Shown here: positions 7,589 through 9,683 of the stretch, one piece after another
How positions within the stretch are numbered: position 1 is the stretch's first letter
How the letters are laid out: every line of letters starts with the position of its first letter
The notes under the pieces: model-generated
What the model was told of the DNA's origin: nothing
The model's database searches: none
The model's input: only the letters and a program-made list of their open reading frames with translations
Assembly: GCA_964453215.1 (NCBI GenBank)
Contig: CAYVRR010000077.1
Coordinates: 1 to 9,683, forward strand
Direction of reading: 5' to 3'
Length of the DNA stretch: 9,683 bases
Source: SABI01 sp964453215
GTDB taxonomy: Bacteria > Spirochaetota > Spirochaetia > Sphaerochaetales > Sphaerochaetaceae
Translations under genes and position numbers: made by a program

Positions 7589-8986
7589 TCAAAATAACTC
7601 TCCTTGCCTCTCACTAGACAATATTATACCACATGTTGTCTCAATATGAGTAACATACCTTTTCATATCGAACTTCCTCATCAACCCCTTATCATTCATA
7701 TAGCGAATTAATCCAAATATTGGTCTTTCAGCCCATGGTCTGTCGTGTTTTCCAAAGCACCATGCAACTCCTGTAAATCCATTGGGGTCTCTTCCATCTA
7801 ATTGATAAAGATTGTTAAGTTTTAGGGCAATCTCATACCCCGTCTGTGGATCTATAGTCCACTCTAGGATCTTTTTACCCCAATACATTCTCATGTAGTT
7901 GTGCATCGTTCCACAAGTAACAAGTTGCATTTGGGCTGCATTCCAAAATACATCATGTGTTTTTCCTGCTTTGAGCTCTTCATATGTGTACGTATATCCC
8001 CTCGCATCAACGCTGTGATTAAGTAAAGTTTGTTTTGCCCAAGGGGGAAGCCCTTCAAAACTATCATAATTGGGATTATAAAAAACAAAGTTGAAAGCAA
8101 CCTCTCTTCTCACAATGAGTTGTTCAATAAAATCTTTTTTATCTTCAATAGTGGTGTTATATACTTGAAGATAGATTTCAATGGGAGAAATGTGTCCATA
8201 ATGGAGATAGGGGCTAAGTTCAGAGTAGTAAGAGAGGAGTGGATCATTTCTTTTTGTTGAGTATCCATCAAGATGATGCTCTATAAAAAAGTGTAACTTT
8301 CTTCTTGCCTCTTTTTCACCCCCCTTTACCGTATGAACTATCCCTATGGAGGTATCTATGGTAAGGGGCGCCATCATGGTATCAATGTCTTCATGATATA
8401 TATCTTCTAAGACAAAAGGACCCTCATAATACATTCCTTCATACTTTGGTGGAGGAAGTTCTTTTGCAAAATGGGAGATCATTGGTTCAATCTTTCTCCT
8501 TAGAGTTGCCGCTGAGTACTCTTCTTTGTGGGATGCTTCACGAACAGGCACTACAAGGTTTGACTCCACCATAATAAGGGGAACATTGATGGAAGTAGCA
8601 ACTTGTTCTCTCCACGCTCTTTCATGACGAACATAGGCCATGTCTGTAACTACCAGGAGGGCCTCTTTTGCAGCTTTTATTGCACCAAGAGGAACCTCTG
8701 TGTGAGCAATGACCATGTTTATATTGAGTTTCTTTAATGCTTGGTAGACTTCAATGAGCCCTTGAACCATCATATAGTAGTGTCTTATTGAAGCTTCAGG
8801 ATAATTATCTGTAATGCCAAAATAGACTACAAGGGGCTTATTGTAAGAATGAGCTTGCTCTATTGCAAAAGTGAGTGCATGATTATAGTGAATGCGGGAG
8901 GCGCCTTGCATCCAATAGAGAATGTAAGAATTCGTTTCTTCTACATCTTTTTCATTCATGTGAGTAATCCGTTGTTGTTCAATCAT
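7589..8986 (-). CDS. Class II CPD photolyase (deoxyribodipyrimidine photo-lyase)
   Basis: It uses FADH- and blue/near-UV light to split cyclobutane pyrimidine dimers in DNA. Numbered from ATG 8986 (465 aa), the N-terminal Rossmann domain opens with YILYWMQGASRIHYNHAL (21-38), typical of class II. The FAD-binding helical domain shows SPYLHYGHISP (258-268), VRREVAFNFVFYNPNYDS (292-309), THDVFWNAAQMQLV (343-356), HNYMRMYWGKKILEW (362-376), LDGRDPNGFTGVAW (396-409) and KHDRPWAERPIFG (413-425). The tryptophans in WNAAQ, MYWGKK and ILEW include those expected for the class II electron-transfer chain. ATG 8986 is chosen because GAGG sits 6 nt upstream. An in-frame ATG at 9007 would add seven residues but has no ribosome site and would leave only 14 bp before the divergent gene. 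It lies 52 bp upstream of parE on the same strand and may be cotranscribed with it. Confidence 0.95.
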   Translation of the reverse strand: MIEQQRITHMNEKDVEETNSYILYWMQGASRIHYNHALTFAIEQAHSYNKPLVVYFGITDNYPEASIRHYYMMVQGLIEVYQALKKLNINMVIAHTEVPLGAIKAAKEALLVVTDMAYVRHERAWREQVATSINVPLIMVESNLVVPVREASHKEEYSAATLRRKIEPMISHFAKELPPPKYEGMYYEGPFVLEDIYHEDIDTMMAPLTIDTSIGIVHTVKGGEKEARRKLHFFIEHHLDGYSTKRNDPLLSYYSELSPYLHYGHISPIEIYLQVYNTTIEDKKDFIEQLIVRREVAFNFVFYNPNYDSFEGLPPWAKQTLLNHSVDARGYTYTYEELKAGKTHDVFWNAAQMQLVTCGTMHNYMRMYWGKKILEWTIDPQTGYEIALKLNNLYQLDGRDPNGFTGVAWCFGKHDRPWAERPIFGLIRYMNDKGLMRKFDMKRYVTHIETTCGIILSSERQGELF

Positions 8987-8992
8987 TTTTAA

Positions 8993-8996
8993 CCTC
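8993..8996 (-). promoter_or_regulatory. Ribosome binding site deciding the photolyase start
   Basis: The minus strand reads GAGG followed by TTAAAA and then ATG 8986. The competing in-frame ATG at 9007 is preceded by pyrimidine-rich sequence (TATCCTTT) with no Shine-Dalgarno match, so 8986 is the better start. Confidence 0.65.
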
Positions 8997-9007
8997 GTCT
9001 CTTGCAT

Positions 9008-9013
9008 AAAGGA
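9008..9013 (+). promoter_or_regulatory. Ribosome binding site of the YhhN-family gene
   Basis: AAAGGA ends 8 nt before ATG 9022, which favours that codon over the adjacent ATG 9025 (11 nt). It falls in the 35-bp divergent junction with the photolyase. Confidence 0.6.
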
Positions 9014-9021
9014 TATCTGAT

Positions 9022-9683
9022 ATGATGAGTCAAATCTATACCATTTTCTCTTTTCTTCTATTCATGGGATGCACTTTTTTGCATCTGTTCACACTAATGG
9101 GAAACAGTAGGATATATAGAGGGGTTACAAAAGGGCTTCTCATGCCCCTACTTCTTCTCTTTTATTCTACTACACTTGAGCACACCTCTATACTTGTTGT
9201 CTTAGCACTTACTTTCTCTTTTATTGGAGATGTTGGTCTCTTTGTTGCTGAAAACAACCCATCTGTGATTCAAAAAGGGTCTATCCTTTCTTTTGCAACA
9301 GCTCACATCTTTTATACATTGTATATAGTGATACCACAAGCGAACCCTTCTTTTATTCTCATCTCTAGTATAGGAGCCTTGCTTTTACTCATCACTTTCT
9401 ACGCTAAAGTAATTCATCCATGTAACACTTTGATAAAAACATTTCTCTTTTTCTATGCAATAATTATCACAATAATGGGAACGAGTGCCTTTATTTCTCT
9501 CCTTTATCATCAAACAATTGGTTCATATCTTTTATTCACTGGTGCTCTACTTTTTATATTTTCTGATTTTCTCATTTCAAAGCAAATACTCATGGAGAAT
9601 AAAAAAGATGAGCTTGCTATCATGATTAGTTATATATTAGCTCAATTTCTTCTCATTGTTGGAATTGTTCTTCTTAAGAGTTA
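9022..9683 (+). CDS. YhhN/TMEM86-family membrane protein, probable lysoplasmalogenase (stop codon cut by window edge)
   Basis: It is an integral membrane protein whose characterised relatives hydrolyse the vinyl-ether bond of lysoplasmalogens. I translated 220 residues; the window ends after 'TA', so the stop is probably the next base and the protein is essentially complete. About seven or eight hydrophobic segments are visible (roughly 4-24, 38-53, 57-77, 86-104, 109-129, 138-160, 168-185, 198-218). Family landmarks are the early TKGLLMPLL (36-44), SFIGDVGLF (66-74) with Asp70, FATAHIFY (91-98) with His95, GALLFIFSDFLIS (174-186) with Ser181-Asp182, and SYILAQ (203-208). The usual KP of the first motif reads KG. 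ATG 9022 is preferred: AAAGGA (9008-9013) lies 8 nt upstream. An ATG also follows directly at 9025. It is divergent from the photolyase, so its promoter must lie in the 35-bp gap or inside the photolyase 5' coding region. The enzymatic role is inferred from the family. Confidence 0.85.
   Translation, partial: MMSQIYTIFSFLLFMGCTFLHLFTLMGNSRIYRGVTKGLLMPLLLLFYSTTLEHTSILVVLALTFSFIGDVGLFVAENNPSVIQKGSILSFATAHIFYTLYIVIPQANPSFILISSIGALLLLITFYAKVIHPCNTLIKTFLFFYAIIITIMGTSAFISLLYHQTIGSYLLFTGALLFIFSDFLISKQILMENKKDELAIMISYILAQFLLIVGIVLLKS

Noticed and set aside
9005..9007. Upstream in-frame ATG for the photolyase
   Set aside because: No ribosome site precedes it, family similarity begins well downstream, and the ATG at 8986 has GAGG at good spacing.

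Overview
The window looks like ordinary bacterial chromosome. It is AT-rich (roughly 37% GC by eye) and tightly packed, with six genes and no intergenic gap above about 52 bp. I see no tRNA, rRNA, CRISPR array, insertion sequence or phage gene. The short topoisomerase IV subunits, the small S4-less pseudouridine synthase and the REC-plus-PEP-synthase-like protein all resemble the versions I know from Bacteroidota and related lineages, including some Spirochaetota. Recognisable Shine-Dalgarno sequences (AGAGGA, GAGG, AAAGGA) before several genes fit Spirochaetota better than Bacteroidota. I cannot settle the phylum without a tree. The photolyase suggests an ancestor or habitat exposed to light.

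Layout: positions 38-3049 (+) encode a 1003-residue multidomain protein with two receiver-like domains followed by a PEP synthase-type ATP-binding domain. It converges on, and overlaps by 22 bp, a block of four leftward genes. In transcription order these are a class II CPD photolyase (8986-7589), parE (7536-5719), parC (5719-3713) and an RluA-family pseudouridine synthase (3720-3028). Gaps in that block are 52 bp, then a 1-base overlap, then an 8-base overlap, so parE-parC-rluA is very likely one operon and the photolyase may lead it. To the right, a YhhN/TMEM86-type membrane protein starts at 9022 (+), 35 bp from the probable photolyase start. It runs to the window edge, where its stop codon is cut after 'TA'.

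The leftward block combines DNA repair (photolyase), chromosome decatenation (ParE2ParC2) and RNA modification. The two rightward genes appear functionally separate: one probably a signalling or nucleotide-dependent regulator, the other a lipid-metabolism membrane enzyme.

I found no clear new multi-gene system. The most interesting object is the 38-3049 protein: it has a PEP synthase-like ATP-binding module but no visible phosphohistidine or PEP-binding domain, and its two receiver-like domains differ in whether they keep the phospho-acceptor aspartate.
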